Part shown: piece after piece, positions 1-9,466 of the stretch | How positions within the stretch are numbered: position 1 is the stretch's first letter | How the letters are laid out: every line of letters starts with the position of its first letter | Assembly: GCA_002319075.1 (NCBI GenBank) | Contig: NVQB01000001.1 | Location: 1,550,001-1,614,000 of the forward strand | DNA length: 64,000 nucleotides | Reading direction: 5' to 3' | Source of the DNA: Sphingobacteriaceae bacterium | GTDB lineage: Bacteria > Bacteroidota > Bacteroidia > B-17B0 > Aurantibacillaceae | Translations under genes and position numbers: made by a program | The notes under the pieces: generated by a model | Told to the model about the DNA's origin: nothing | Database searches by the model: none | What the model saw: only the letters and a program-made list of their open reading frames with translations

Positions 1-74
1 TTTTAGTTTAAATAGACATTTTCAGTACTTTTTTGCAATAGCTATTATGCGATACAAATATACAATATAAAAAC

Positions 75-97
75 AGTACTATGCAACGCATAGTACT
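75..97. repeat. Perfect 10-bp inverted repeat with 3-nt loop
   Basis: The arm AGTACTATGC (75-84) is followed by AAC and its exact reverse complement (88-97). It sits in AT-rich DNA about 75 nt upstream of the terC-family -7 box. It could be the terminator of a gene left of the window (a weak T-rich run follows) or an operator; the sequence does not decide. The hexamer AGTACT also occurs once more near position 25. Confidence 0.6.
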
Positions 98-124
98 AAA
101 TTATTTTTAAATATATTATAAGTA

Positions 125-137
125 ATTGATTATCAAT
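125..137. repeat. Short inverted repeat upstream of terC-family gene
   Basis: ATTGAT and ATCAAT flank a single T (125-137). It lies about 34 nt upstream of the -7 box at 171-178, where an operator could sit. In such AT-rich DNA a 6-bp arm can arise by chance. Confidence 0.25.
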
Positions 138-170
138 AGTATTATTTTTTATCAGGTCCATTTAATTTAA

Positions 171-178
171 TATCTTTG
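171..178 (+). promoter_or_regulatory. Bacteroidota -7 promoter box for terC-family gene
   Basis: TATCTTTG matches the Bacteroidota consensus TAnnTTTG exactly and ends 18 nt before the ATG at 197. I see no good TTG/TTTG -33 element. The box contains an in-frame TTG (176-178), which argues against using that TTG as the start codon. Confidence 0.55.
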
Positions 179-196
179 TACGATAATTTTCAAAAA

Positions 197-991
197 ATGC
201 ACAGTTGGTCTGCGGATTTTGCCGCATTATTTTCATTAGAAGGGATTATTGGTTTAATAACCTTATCGATTTTAGAAATCATTCTTGGGATAGATAATAT
301 CATTTTTATCTCGATTGCTGTGAATAAATTACCAGCTGCACAACAAAAAAAAGCCCGTACGATCGGACTTTTACTAGCGTTATTGGTACGCTGCGTTTTA
401 CTTTGTTTTATTGGATGGATTGCCGGTTTAAAAGAAGCGCTTTTTCACATAGGCGCATATGGGGTTAGTGGGAAGAGTCTGATCTTAATAGGTGGCGGGG
501 TATTTTTGCTTGTTAAGACCTGGGGAGAAATTATGGAAAAAATCAATACCGATGAGGATGAAGTTGATTTTACCACCAAGGGAAAAACAACTTTTAATTC
601 CATCATCATGCAAATTGTGATCATCGACTTTGTTTTTAGTTTCGATAGCATCCTTGCTGCTGTTGGTGTGAGCGGTATTGTATTAATAATGATCGGAGCC
701 GTTGTAGTGAGTATGATCTTAATGATTTTATTCAGTGGCGCTGTCTCAGCTTTCATCAATAAAAATCCGGGTATTAAAATGATCGCTTTGGTATTTTTGT
801 TGGTAATAGGTGGAATTTTACTGGCAGAAGGACTTATAGACTGTTATAATTTCAGTCTTCCGGAACAGGATCACCTGGAGTTGAATAAAAACTATGCTTA
901 TATAGCTTTAGCTTTTGCCTTAATAATTGAGTTCTTCAATATGAAGGAAAGAAAAGTGAAAAGGAAAAAGGATCTGGAGTTGGAGGAATAG
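197..991 (+). CDS. TerC family integral membrane protein
   Basis: Predicted inner-membrane protein of 264 aa with about seven hydrophobic segments. The two family signatures are visible: EIILGIDN at residues 27-34 and DFVFSFDS at about 144-151, whose acidic residues lie inside membrane segments. TerC/Alx proteins are linked to tellurite resistance and to metal-ion (manganese) export; the substrate here is unknown. I chose the ATG at 197 because the in-frame TTG seven codons upstream lies within the promoter -7 box. The C-terminus is a charged Lys/Glu tail. The gene converges on the polysaccharide operon (26 nt between the stops) and has no obvious functional link to it. The family call is firm; the physiological role is not. 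Confidence 0.9.
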   Translation: MHSWSADFAALFSLEGIIGLITLSILEIILGIDNIIFISIAVNKLPAAQQKKARTIGLLLALLVRCVLLCFIGWIAGLKEALFHIGAYGVSGKSLILIGGGVFLLVKTWGEIMEKINTDEDEVDFTTKGKTTFNSIIMQIVIIDFVFSFDSILAAVGVSGIVLIMIGAVVVSMILMILFSGAVSAFINKNPGIKMIALVFLLVIGGILLAEGLIDCYNFSLPEQDHLELNKNYAYIALAFALIIEFFNMKERKVKRKKDLELEE

Positions 992-1017
992 GCGTAAAAA
1001 AAATCGTCTCGAACAGA

Positions 1018-2967
1018 TTACTCTATAAATTTTTTATACCACATCGCCAGATTGGAAACATTCCAGAGTTCATTGCTGTTACCAGGTGCTTTTAGCCTCT
1101 GAAGATATTCTGCAGAAAAGGTATTTGTGTTACGATTGAATGACTCGACAGCATCGATACAAGTGTTCTTAAAGTCTTTATTTGAGAACAATCTTTCTAA
1201 AGGCACAGAGAAACTATCCTTTTTTCTGTAAATAATTTCATCGGGTATAATACCTTCGTAGGCTTTCTTCAAAATATATTTGTCCTGGTTATTTTTGCTT
1301 TTGAGATGCGGTGGTATTCGCATGGCGTAATCAACAACATCAATGTCTAAAAAAGGATTTCTCCCTTCTACCGAAGCGGCCATTGTCATTCTGTCGAGCC
1401 TTGCCAGTAACATATCCGGAAGGCGATGATGGATATCGGCTGAAGTCATCCAATCATAACTTTCAGAATTACCTGATTTTTGAAAGGATCTAAATACTGA
1501 TTCAATAGAATTAAAGGAATTATACTCCGCTATTCTTGCGAGAAAATCACGACTTAAGATTTGCTTTTTTTCATGTTCCGAACGTAACTCAGTTCCACTC
1601 CAGAATACAGGTTGATCACTCTTAATCTTTTGGTACCAGCTGTGATAATAAGGTCTTTTATTTTTAAGTCCGAAATTTCTATGAAAAAATTCTGCTACCC
1701 TTGCTAAGTGAGGCCGACCATTCATTACGCTTTGAAACTGTCGCGAAATGTTCCACAATTGATATCCGATAAAAAGTTCATCGCTTCCTTCACCTCCAAG
1801 TAATACTTTAACCCCTTGGGCGCGTGCAACTTTACTAACATAATAGATAGGGATATTAGCGGGGTCGCCGATTGGCTCATCCTGATAATAAACCATCTCT
1901 GGAAAAAAATCAATGAACTCTTTATCGCTTATTGCTAATTCATGATAATCAGCATTAAATTTAGTTGCCACCCTGCGTGCATATTCAAATTCGTTTTTAT
2001 AAGCACCGCTGTTGTGAAATCCGACTGAAAAGGCTTTTACGGGTTTACTGGAATATTTACTTAAAGAGAAAAGATTAATACTGCTATCTAATCCCCCGCT
2101 TAAAAGCAGCCCTACTTCTACATCCGCCCTGAAACGCAGTTTTATAGAATTGTCCAGTTTTATTTTAAGAGTATCAATTATTTCCTCTTCACTCGATTCA
2201 AGAAATCCTTCTTTCCTGAAAGGACTCCAATACTGTTTAAGCTCGATCGCGTCTCCTGGAGTGAAATATAAATAATGCGCAGCAGGTAATTTTTTAATAT
2301 CTGTAAAAACCGTATTAGGCGAGGGTACTGCGAGGTAAGTTAAATAATCATACAGAGCAATGGGATCAATTTCCCGTTTAATGTCTTTATTTACAAGCAG
2401 GGCTTTTAACTCACTTGCAAAATAAAATGTTTTATTACTCACTGTATAATACAAAGGTTTTTTACCAATCATATCCCGTGCAATAAATATTTTATTTAAC
2501 CGGGTATCCCAAATACAGAACGACCACATGCCATTAAACTTATTTAGACACTCTACGCCCCAGTAATCAAATGCATTTAAAATTACTTCGGTATCCGAAT
2601 GATCTGTTTTGAATTTGTAACCTGCTTTTTCAAGATCTGATCTCAAATCAAGATGATTGTAAATCTCGCCATTATAAACAATCCAATACCGTTCTGTTAA
2701 CTCACTCATTGGCTGCGCCGCATTTAAATGAAGATCAACAATAGACAAACGTCTATGACCTAATGCAATTGATTGGGCGTGAGCTTTAGAGATTACAACG
2801 GCATCATTTCTGTCATTTTTAATTTTGTTTGCGAAATCGGCATTATTCGTAAATAAGAAACCTTCTCCGTCTGGTCCGCGATGTTTGACCTCATCCGTCA
2901 TTGATAAAATCTGTTCCGGTTGAAGTGGTGAACCATTAAGACTTATTATTCCAGTTATTCCACACAT
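1018..2967 (-). CDS. asnB: Asparagine synthase-type amidotransferase (glutamine-hydrolysing)
   Basis: 649-aa AsnB-family enzyme. Cys2 directly after Met is the class II glutaminase nucleophile and HRGPDG follows at 29-34. The synthetase half carries the ATP-pyrophosphatase loop SGGLDSS at 290-296. The family makes asparagine from aspartate, ATP and glutamine, but homologues inside polysaccharide clusters are often proposed to amidate a sugar acid. It is about 100 residues longer than E. coli AsnB, within the range of cluster-encoded members. As the last gene of the long operon (27 nt after the Wzy-like gene), a role in amidating a uronic acid of the glycan is plausible but inferred. Confidence 0.88.
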   Translation of the reverse strand: MCGITGIISLNGSPLQPEQILSMTDEVKHRGPDGEGFLFTNNADFANKIKNDRNDAVVISKAHAQSIALGHRRLSIVDLHLNAAQPMSELTERYWIVYNGEIYNHLDLRSDLEKAGYKFKTDHSDTEVILNAFDYWGVECLNKFNGMWSFCIWDTRLNKIFIARDMIGKKPLYYTVSNKTFYFASELKALLVNKDIKREIDPIALYDYLTYLAVPSPNTVFTDIKKLPAAHYLYFTPGDAIELKQYWSPFRKEGFLESSEEEIIDTLKIKLDNSIKLRFRADVEVGLLLSGGLDSSINLFSLSKYSSKPVKAFSVGFHNSGAYKNEFEYARRVATKFNADYHELAISDKEFIDFFPEMVYYQDEPIGDPANIPIYYVSKVARAQGVKVLLGGEGSDELFIGYQLWNISRQFQSVMNGRPHLARVAEFFHRNFGLKNKRPYYHSWYQKIKSDQPVFWSGTELRSEHEKKQILSRDFLARIAEYNSFNSIESVFRSFQKSGNSESYDWMTSADIHHRLPDMLLARLDRMTMAASVEGRNPFLDIDVVDYAMRIPPHLKSKNNQDKYILKKAYEGIIPDEIIYRKKDSFSVPLERLFSNKDFKNTCIDAVESFNRNTNTFSAEYLQRLKAPGNSNELWNVSNLAMWYKKFIE

Positions 2968-2994
2968 AGTACATTCATAGTTTTTTTTATTGTG

Positions 2995-4341
2995 TTACTG
3001 GATAATTTTTTTTTCGTCCTTATCCAATGTGTCTTGATCTAATAATTTAGATTTTTTATCATAAAATTCATCTCTCGCAGCATGATAACCAATAAAATTA
3101 TAATAGTAGAGTATTACAAAAAATGGAAATCCATTTAAAAAATAGTGGCCCTGCCTGAAAAGGTTGAGAAGAATCATAACCAAAATACCATTGCTCACAA
3201 GCCAGTGATAGGTCTCGTATTCGGGATCCCTTCTTACATAACATTTTATTACTATAATTAAAAAAAGTAGTACACCAAACAAACCCGTTTCAGACACTAA
3301 CCTGAGAAACATGGAGTTTGCATCAGCGCCGTTTGAATTAAAACCAATTACTTTAAATGTTTTGGCCATTGAATATTTGTCAAATGCTACAGGATGAGAA
3401 CCAATGCCTGTACCAAAAACAAAATTACTGCTGAAATTCTTTGTTGCTACAATGTAATTATTATACAAAATAAATGAAGAACCATGTGTTTTACCCAATT
3501 CAAATTTTTGGCCTGAGAAAAGTCCCACCAGACCATCAAGCCGCTCCCTAAAATCTTTAACATTATTATAGAGCACTGTAAATAAAATGATGCCGGCCGG
3601 TATTGCAATAACAATATACCTAATCAGGCCAAAATTAACAGCGAAAAGGAGAAGCGTAAGAAAAATTCCTGTTTGACCCAGTCCTGAAAAAGACAAAATA
3701 TAAATACCAATAATGGCAACGCTTTGAAATCTTGTAATGCCATAAGTTTCTCTTCTAAAAAGATTATATAGAGAAACGAAAAATGCTGCTGACATAACGG
3801 AAGCCAAATGCGTGGGTTCGGCAAAAATTGAGTTTACCCGTAAACCAAAGATACCACCTGTTGCAATGCCCCACTTATTAAAAATAAAGCCAAATCGATA
3901 ACCCCATTCAAAGCCAATTTGAAAACAAACAAATTGAAAAAAGCCTAAGAGTGCAGCGATATAGCAACCTGTTAAGTACCATTTAAAAAGCCTTTCAATA
4001 TCGTAATCAAATTCGAGGATAACATAATAGTAGAAAAAGTAGGAGAGCGTAAGGCCCGTAAAAACTTTAAAGAATAAAGCTGTCGTATTATTTCCTAAAA
4101 TAATATTTACAACACCAGTAACAAAGAGGGTAATAAATATGAAAAATAAATTCCTGTTGATACCGTATTTTCCTACGAAACCAGGAAGAAGAAAAATGTA
4201 GATAACATACCCAAAGTGAAACTCAAACGGATTTTTGAAAAATATGTATGAATTTATGAATATGGACAAATAAATAAATAGTACAATCCAGAAATTATAT
4301 CGTTTCTCTTCTAAACTAGCCTCCGCAATTAATGAATCCAA
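2995..4341 (-). CDS. Wzy/O-antigen ligase-like polytopic membrane protein
   Basis: 448 aa with about ten or more hydrophobic segments, a larger soluble loop around residues 260-320, and a Lys/Asp-rich C-terminal tail. This is the architecture of O-antigen polymerases and ligases, a family poorly conserved in sequence, so the call rests on topology and context. No in-frame ATG lies near the 5' end, so the start appears to be TTG, in a 51-nt gap after the methyltransferase gene (the largest gap in the operon). An ABC exporter is encoded in the same operon. Such exporters do not need a Wzy polymerase, so this protein may instead be a ligase. Confidence 0.65.
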   Translation of the reverse strand: MDSLIAEASLEEKRYNFWIVLFIYLSIFINSYIFFKNPFEFHFGYVIYIFLLPGFVGKYGINRNLFFIFITLFVTGVVNIILGNNTTALFFKVFTGLTLSYFFYYYVILEFDYDIERLFKWYLTGCYIAALLGFFQFVCFQIGFEWGYRFGFIFNKWGIATGGIFGLRVNSIFAEPTHLASVMSAAFFVSLYNLFRRETYGITRFQSVAIIGIYILSFSGLGQTGIFLTLLLFAVNFGLIRYIVIAIPAGIILFTVLYNNVKDFRERLDGLVGLFSGQKFELGKTHGSSFILYNNYIVATKNFSSNFVFGTGIGSHPVAFDKYSMAKTFKVIGFNSNGADANSMFLRLVSETGLFGVLLFLIIVIKCYVRRDPEYETYHWLVSNGILVMILLNLFRQGHYFLNGFPFFVILYYYNFIGYHAARDEFYDKKSKLLDQDTLDKDEKKIIQ

Positions 4342-4392
4342 AATGGTATTATTCTATTTATAATTATTTACGATTATTATTTTTGTGCAGAT

Positions 4393-5127
4393 CTATTTTA
4401 CAATGATATATTCGAAACCCACCGATTGCCTCAGGCATTCCACCTTATAATAAAGTTCTGCATTTGCTTTAGCCTGCTGTTTGCTTTGGCCTCTCCTGTA
4501 ACGTAACGCCAGGTAAGCCAGCCTCGATTTGATTTTAAATATTCCCCGGATGAATGAGGCCCTTAATGGGCGCATAAATCCAAAACTGAGAGGATAGTAT
4601 AAAACCTGCTTATGGTAATCAATTCCAAAACGTCGTCCCCCTCCTATTTTTGTAAGTTTTAAACCATTGTCTTTAGCAAAAAATTCGAGCGCTTTAAACG
4701 AAAGATGCGAATAGGATATTTCATGAAAACATTCCATAAAAGCAACGTAACCTATAAAGATACCCCCTTTTTTTAATACGCGAGCTACTTCCTTGAACGC
4801 CTTGCTTACGTCTGGAACATGTTCCAGTACGGCATTCATATAAACAATATCGAAACTTTCATCCTCAAAAGGCAAATTTTGCGCATCTCCTACCACAGTA
4901 TGAGCGCCGCCCTCAAAAGGTTCCACACCCACCCATTCTCCTCCAGCGTCTTCCACTATCTTGCGGGTTTTACCATATCCGCATCCTACATCCACTACCT
5001 TTTTTCCTTTTGATAAAGCAGCAAAATTAAAGACTTCCGCATTAATAATAATCTCACAGTCGGGCGCAATATCTTTTAAGCCAAGTTTTCTTACACCGTC
5101 TGCATTGTTTTCTCTGGGTTGATTCAT
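4393..5127 (-). CDS. Class I SAM-dependent methyltransferase
   Basis: 244 aa. Motif I of the Rossmann methyltransferase fold is clear (VVDVGCGYGK, 44-53), as is the acidic SAM-ribose strand (VGVEP, 66-70). GDAQNLPF and the post-motif region LEHVPDVSKAF (101-111) follow, as in the Methyltransf_11 group. It is presumably cytoplasmic and acts on a sugar or glycan intermediate, but the substrate cannot be read from sequence. It starts one base after the stop of the adjoining glycosyltransferase frame, consistent with co-transcription. Confidence 0.85.
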   Translation of the reverse strand: MNQPRENNADGVRKLGLKDIAPDCEIIINAEVFNFAALSKGKKVVDVGCGYGKTRKIVEDAGGEWVGVEPFEGGAHTVVGDAQNLPFEDESFDIVYMNAVLEHVPDVSKAFKEVARVLKKGGIFIGYVAFMECFHEISYSHLSFKALEFFAKDNGLKLTKIGGGRRFGIDYHKQVLYYPLSFGFMRPLRASFIRGIFKIKSRLAYLALRYRRGQSKQQAKANAELYYKVECLRQSVGFEYIIVK

Positions 5128-5128
5128 T

Positions 5129-6304
5129 CTATTTCGTTTTAGGGGAGATATATTGCATTAATTTATCATAAGCTTGTTCGTTTTTAGCTGACTCTTTTCG
5201 ATAGTGTTCATAAGCTAACTTAAAAGCGGCTTCCTTTTTATATAAGCCTGGTTTTTGAAGTATAGGCCAATTTGCTGAATTTTCTCCTAACACGTAACCA
5301 CAAGCATGCGTTTTCACAAAATCACTAAAGTCACCAAGGTTTTCCGAAATCAAAACATCCAGACCCGCGTAAAGATACTCCGCAAATTTGACAGGAGATG
5401 CCACTTTATTTGTATCTGACTGCTCCCGGACGAGTATTCCATAATCCCCACAATGAAGGTGCGGAAGAACATCCTTATGCTCTAGCCATTTTATGACAAT
5501 TCTATCTTTATATTTATCCCTTAATCTGCAATTATCCTTATTTTCTTTTGAAAGAAATATGACTTTTATCCGTTTATCAGAATCTAAAAGAGGCGTTAAT
5601 ATTTTTTCGAGTAACTCAAATGATTGCCAGGGTGCCGTTGAACCGGAGTAGACAAGAACAAGGTCCGATTCGCTAAAGCCCAGCTTGGCTCGCAGCTCCT
5701 CATTCGCGTGATCCAGGCTAAAAGTTTTTTCTGAAAAATGTTTGGTGTCCAGTGTGCAGGGTATTACTACGTGGTTTTGTTCTGAATACCCATAATGCTG
5801 CCTCCAATATTTTACCAATTCTTCTGATACGGCTATTCTAAAGTCGCTGTGGGTAACAGCGAATCTCTCAAAATCTGCAACATTTTTCCGGAGATAATCA
5901 ACCGGAAACACATCGTACTCTCCAATCTCTGCTGCCATAGCGCTCCTGCCATCCATTACTACCTTCGTAATTAATTTCCATTTTTTTACCCTTAGAGCCA
6001 TTTTTGTGCAAAACACATTACGGCAGATCACAACCCTTTGCCCTGTGAACAAACATATAAAAAAAAGAAAAAGCGCAGTAAGTTCAAAATTTTGTAGCCC
6101 TGGAAAAGAAGGAAAGACAAGAGCATCCGGTGAAAGTGCCTTCAATCGTTTCCTTGCATCACTTCTCACTAGTTCTCTCACAGACAAGAATGCAACAATT
6201 CTTATGTTGGCTTTGTACCTTTTTTTCAGGTGGTCGCAAACATCAATAACCTGACTGGAATATATTCCGGGATGAAATTGATCTAATAAAGTAAGATACA
6301 GCAT
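5129..6304 (-). CDS. Glycosyltransferase, GT-B fold (GT4-like)
   Basis: 391 aa. The C-terminal half has the GT-B nucleotide-sugar domain: a strand-turn VLVYSGSTAPW near residue 218, then an acceptor/donor region ending in VKFAEYLYAGLDVLISENLGD, which resembles the family 4 E-x7-E region. The N-terminal half (to about residue 185) is a Rossmann-like domain with a hydrophobic stretch ALFLFFICLFTG near residue 80 that may touch the membrane. It probably adds one sugar to the lipid-linked glycan. It abuts the UDP-sugar 2-epimerase gene with no gap. Donor and linkage are unknown. Confidence 0.78.
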   Translation of the reverse strand: MLYLTLLDQFHPGIYSSQVIDVCDHLKKRYKANIRIVAFLSVRELVRSDARKRLKALSPDALVFPSFPGLQNFELTALFLFFICLFTGQRVVICRNVFCTKMALRVKKWKLITKVVMDGRSAMAAEIGEYDVFPVDYLRKNVADFERFAVTHSDFRIAVSEELVKYWRQHYGYSEQNHVVIPCTLDTKHFSEKTFSLDHANEELRAKLGFSESDLVLVYSGSTAPWQSFELLEKILTPLLDSDKRIKVIFLSKENKDNCRLRDKYKDRIVIKWLEHKDVLPHLHCGDYGILVREQSDTNKVASPVKFAEYLYAGLDVLISENLGDFSDFVKTHACGYVLGENSANWPILQKPGLYKKEAAFKLAYEHYRKESAKNEQAYDKLMQYISPKTK

Positions 6305-7399
6305 TTAGAGCAGTGTTGAAAGTATTTTCACGATCCGTTCGGTCGATTTGCCATCCCACAATTTCGGTACCTGTCCTTTTTTGTATGTTCCTTTTTCAAT
6401 CTGCCCTACAACGTTCTGTATTTTTCCAAGATCGAATGGCAATAACACGTTGGTGCCTTCATGAATTGTAACAGGACGCTCTGTGTTGGGTCTAAGTGTT
6501 ATGCATGGCTTAAGACGAAATGTGCTTTCCTCTTGAATTCCGCCGCTATCTGTAAGAATGAATTTACATTCCGCTATCAATTTCTGAAAAGCAAAATAAT
6601 CGAGCGGTTCAGATACCTGTAACTTTTTTACTGCAACAAAACGGTCATACAGACCAAACCTTTTTAAATTATTAATAGTTCTGGGGTGAACAGGAAAAAC
6701 AATATCATAGGTTTCTGACACCGATTCGATAAGCAGCAATAATTTTTCAAGCTCTTCTTTTACATCTACCGTTGCGGGCCGATGAATCGTCATTAACACG
6801 AATTGTTCTGATTGTAATTTAAGCTCAGTTAAAATACTTGAATTTTTTATTTTTTCTTCAAAGGCCACCATGGTATCAATCATGGTATTACCTACAAAAA
6901 ACAGCTGGTTGTTATTTTTGCCTTCGCTTAGTAAATTGTCCCAGCCACTTTGCTCGGTAACAAAGAAAAAATCGGTGATCTCGTCGGTCAGCAACCTGTT
7001 TATTTCTTCAGGCATTGTGCGATCTTCACTTCTCAGGCCACTTTCAAGATGAGCAATTTTAATTCCCATTTTATTTGCTGTTAAAGCAGCAGCAAAAGTG
7101 GAGTTAACATCGCCCACTACTACCAGCAGGTCTGGACGATATTCATTTACAGTTTTTTCCAATCCTAACATTACTTCCGCCATCTGAGTATTAGCTGAGC
7201 TGCTTGAAATATTTAGAAAATAATCCGGCGTTAGCTCGAACTGTTCAAAAAACACATCTGCCATTTTTGTATCGTAGTGCTGTCCGGTGTGAACTATTTT
7301 TAAATCCAACCCAGGATAAGCAAGTGCACACCGTTTAAACTGAGTTACTTTTATAAAATTAGGACGCGTTCCAACGACGATAAGAATTTTTTTTTGCAT
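6305..7399 (-). CDS. UDP-N-acetylglucosamine 2-epimerase family (WecB/WbpI-like)
   Basis: 364-aa non-hydrolysing UDP-HexNAc 2-epimerase. Visible motifs are GTRPNFIKV (10-18), HTGQHYD (37-43), GDVNST with Asp97, ESGLRS with Glu119, PEEINR with Glu131, and DSGGIQEES in the C-terminal domain. WecB converts UDP-GlcNAc to UDP-ManNAc; the homologue WbpI epimerises UDP-2,3-diacetamido-glucuronate. The motif TIHRPATVD replaces the HRREN of classic WecB. With WbpB/D/E/G-like genes in the same operon, a WbpI-type role is an attractive inference but is not proven by sequence. Confidence 0.88.
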   Translation of the reverse strand: MQKKILIVVGTRPNFIKVTQFKRCALAYPGLDLKIVHTGQHYDTKMADVFFEQFELTPDYFLNISSSSANTQMAEVMLGLEKTVNEYRPDLLVVVGDVNSTFAAALTANKMGIKIAHLESGLRSEDRTMPEEINRLLTDEITDFFFVTEQSGWDNLLSEGKNNNQLFFVGNTMIDTMVAFEEKIKNSSILTELKLQSEQFVLMTIHRPATVDVKEELEKLLLLIESVSETYDIVFPVHPRTINNLKRFGLYDRFVAVKKLQVSEPLDYFAFQKLIAECKFILTDSGGIQEESTFRLKPCITLRPNTERPVTIHEGTNVLLPFDLGKIQNVVGQIEKGTYKKGQVPKLWDGKSTERIVKILSTLL

Positions 7400-7407
7400 A
7401 CTGGTTT

Positions 7408-8388
7408 TTAAATTTTACGTGAAACTTCTTCCGCTCTTAAAATGTCTTCCACTGTCATAACTCCTCCGGGAATATTAATGGTTTCTTTAGCGAAGGTATC
7501 TGCAATAGGCTCACCTGCCACAAACATGTCAATCCACTTGTGATAATAAACAGGTACATCCGGTGATTTTTTTAAGGAGCTTATAAACTCTTTATCTTTA
7601 AAACCCATACGCTGCATAAATGCGAAGAGTGTCTGCACAGAATAATTATCAACGTCAGAACCGACCTGCGCTCTTGTAGGAGCAAAAAAATCATCTTCAA
7701 GTATCCCGTAAAACTTATTGTCTTTCACAAAATACTGATAGGTTTCTTCAGCGGCAATGCCAATTTTTTTATCCATACCCAGAAGGTAAATTAACTTTCT
7801 TAACGGACGTTTAAAAGCCTTAAGCAGGGGATTACTTCTTAAAGAATCTGTAGTTCGTTTTTTATCAGGACTCCATAAAACCAATGTGGCAGATAATGAT
7901 TCAGGGTTGATCACCACGTGAGGTTCCCAGCTCCCCACGCGGGAAATACGTTCATCTTTCTGGTGAAACCTTTTTCTTATTCTGAGATTTACCTCCTTGG
8001 TATCAGGATTAACTTTGAGATCCTTTTCAAATAACATGCTCTCGTATCCTGAACCAAAGGCTGCGTATGACGTTAAGAGGTAATTATTGTGATGATGAAT
8101 TGCCGATGCTGCTATTCCGGTTTGATAATTTTTCAAAGGCACAAACAAATGCACTTTAACGTAAAAATCATCATTCTCATACACATAGAAAAAAGGAATT
8201 TCGTACATACTCCATTTACGATTTAAAAAGCCCTTATCGCTAAGATTTTCTCTAAACACGGCTGCCCAGAATTTTTCATCTTTTCCCATCTCCAACAATA
8301 TGGTCTCAGATTGTTTGTGAAACTCCAGCCGATCATTTACCTGATTGCTGAGCTCAATTATTTTTTTAACGTAAGAGTTAGATTTCAT
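7408..8388 (-). CDS. Uncharacterised protein with cupin-like histidine cluster
   Basis: 326 aa with no signal peptide or clear membrane helix. I do not recognise the family. The segment AIHHHNNYLLTS (about residues 96-107) puts three histidines in a row after a hydrophobic strand. A second region, GSWEPHVVINPESLSATLVLW, follows about 60 residues later. This spacing and beta-rich character recall a cupin or cysteine-dioxygenase-like metal site. The C-terminal part (230-326) is helical. It lies between the epimerase and the MBOAT/SGNH pair, with short gaps, so it probably works on the glycan or its acyl group. No function is assigned. Confidence 0.7.
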   Translation of the reverse strand: MKSNSYVKKIIELSNQVNDRLEFHKQSETILLEMGKDEKFWAAVFRENLSDKGFLNRKWSMYEIPFFYVYENDDFYVKVHLFVPLKNYQTGIAASAIHHHNNYLLTSYAAFGSGYESMLFEKDLKVNPDTKEVNLRIRKRFHQKDERISRVGSWEPHVVINPESLSATLVLWSPDKKRTTDSLRSNPLLKAFKRPLRKLIYLLGMDKKIGIAAEETYQYFVKDNKFYGILEDDFFAPTRAQVGSDVDNYSVQTLFAFMQRMGFKDKEFISSLKKSPDVPVYYHKWIDMFVAGEPIADTFAKETINIPGGVMTVEDILRAEEVSRKI

Positions 8389-8425
8389 CGTAAATCTTTT
8401 TAGTGTTTTTTAAATTTCTTGAAAA

Positions 8426-9463
8426 TCACGGTTTTACTAATTTTTCATCTATCAGAGCTTGTGTAAAAATTTTAGAACCCTGGGTACTTAAATGCGTCAT
8501 ATCTGACCAATAAACCACTGTATCCAGGAAAGAAAAGTTTTTAAGAGCGATCACACTTTCTTTTTTGCCTGGCGAGAAAAAACTCTCATCAAAATCTCTA
8601 TTAATTTTTGCATCCGCAATCAAAGGCATATATAATTGACACACCGGTAAATTATTTTTTCTGCAAAGTGCCAGAGCACTTGCAACAAAAGTCTCCTGAG
8701 ACCTGCAATTGTGCGTAAATTCAGAGTTCCACAAATAATACAATACCGCCCTTCTGTAACGAATTATTTTAAACCCTAAACCACTCCTGCCCAACTCGGA
8801 ACGTTTTATAAATTTTGTCTGAGAAAGATTACAGGATTCAAAATACTCATCCGTTTTTTCTTTCCTGATTGCAGTATACTCCTGAGGTGTGAAATTTACC
8901 GGTTCGTAAACAACTCCATACTCCTTGTATTTTTTAGCGGCCATTTTATTACCCATTAGTTCCCAGCCCAGGTAATCAAGAATAAAATAAGGCCGTTTAA
9001 TTAAAAATTGTATAAAATTAAAATTGATAGATTGGCCGCTCTTTAATAGTGAAACCGGATCATACAACAGAGGTGTCATTTTATGCAAGTCCTTATGACC
9101 ATCTTTGAAGAGGTGAAGATAGATTTTTCCGGGTTTAAGTCCGATCACCCGTCTTAAGAAAAACAACGACACTTCGTTACCTGCGCCATTGATTCCGAAA
9201 TTTACAGAAGGTATTCCATTTGAACTAAGGGTAGAATCACACAGGCCTGCCTGGGTTAAAGACGGCCCGAAAAAAATGGAGCTCCCCTTAATTTTTGAGG
9301 AATGGTTTTTTATAAGATCCAGATTCCAGGCAATCTTTTCGAATGAACTCGTAGCCGTTTTGTTGATCATGTAATCATCAGAAACTTTCACCATGTCCAG
9401 TAAAAATGTGATCAAAAGAAAAATTAAACCAAACACCAGAGTATTAACCAGAAATTTTTTCAT
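8426..9463 (-). CDS. SGNH/AlgJ-DltD-like membrane-anchored protein (MBOAT partner)
   Basis: 345 aa. An N-terminal hydrophobic anchor (about 5-23) is followed by an exported domain. SGNH features are present: block I FFGPSLT with candidate nucleophile Ser68, the block FGINGAGNE, and a C-terminal SDMTHLS with Asp321 and His324 as candidate dyad residues. Proteins of this kind (AlgJ/AlgX, DltD) partner an MBOAT acyltransferase, and the MBOAT gene lies immediately upstream in the operon with 3 nt between them. It probably transfers or helps transfer an acyl group to the glycan in the periplasm. A clear paralogue is encoded at 54838-55878. Confidence 0.72.
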   Translation of the reverse strand: MKKFLVNTLVFGLIFLLITFLLDMVKVSDDYMINKTATSSFEKIAWNLDLIKNHSSKIKGSSIFFGPSLTQAGLCDSTLSSNGIPSVNFGINGAGNEVSLFFLRRVIGLKPGKIYLHLFKDGHKDLHKMTPLLYDPVSLLKSGQSINFNFIQFLIKRPYFILDYLGWELMGNKMAAKKYKEYGVVYEPVNFTPQEYTAIRKEKTDEYFESCNLSQTKFIKRSELGRSGLGFKIIRYRRAVLYYLWNSEFTHNCRSQETFVASALALCRKNNLPVCQLYMPLIADAKINRDFDESFFSPGKKESVIALKNFSFLDTVVYWSDMTHLSTQGSKIFTQALIDEKLVKP

Positions 9464-9466
9464 TTA

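Noticed and set aside
445-759. 104-codon frame antisense to the TerC-family gene
   Set aside because: Low-complexity shadow of a well-supported membrane protein gene, with no start signal.
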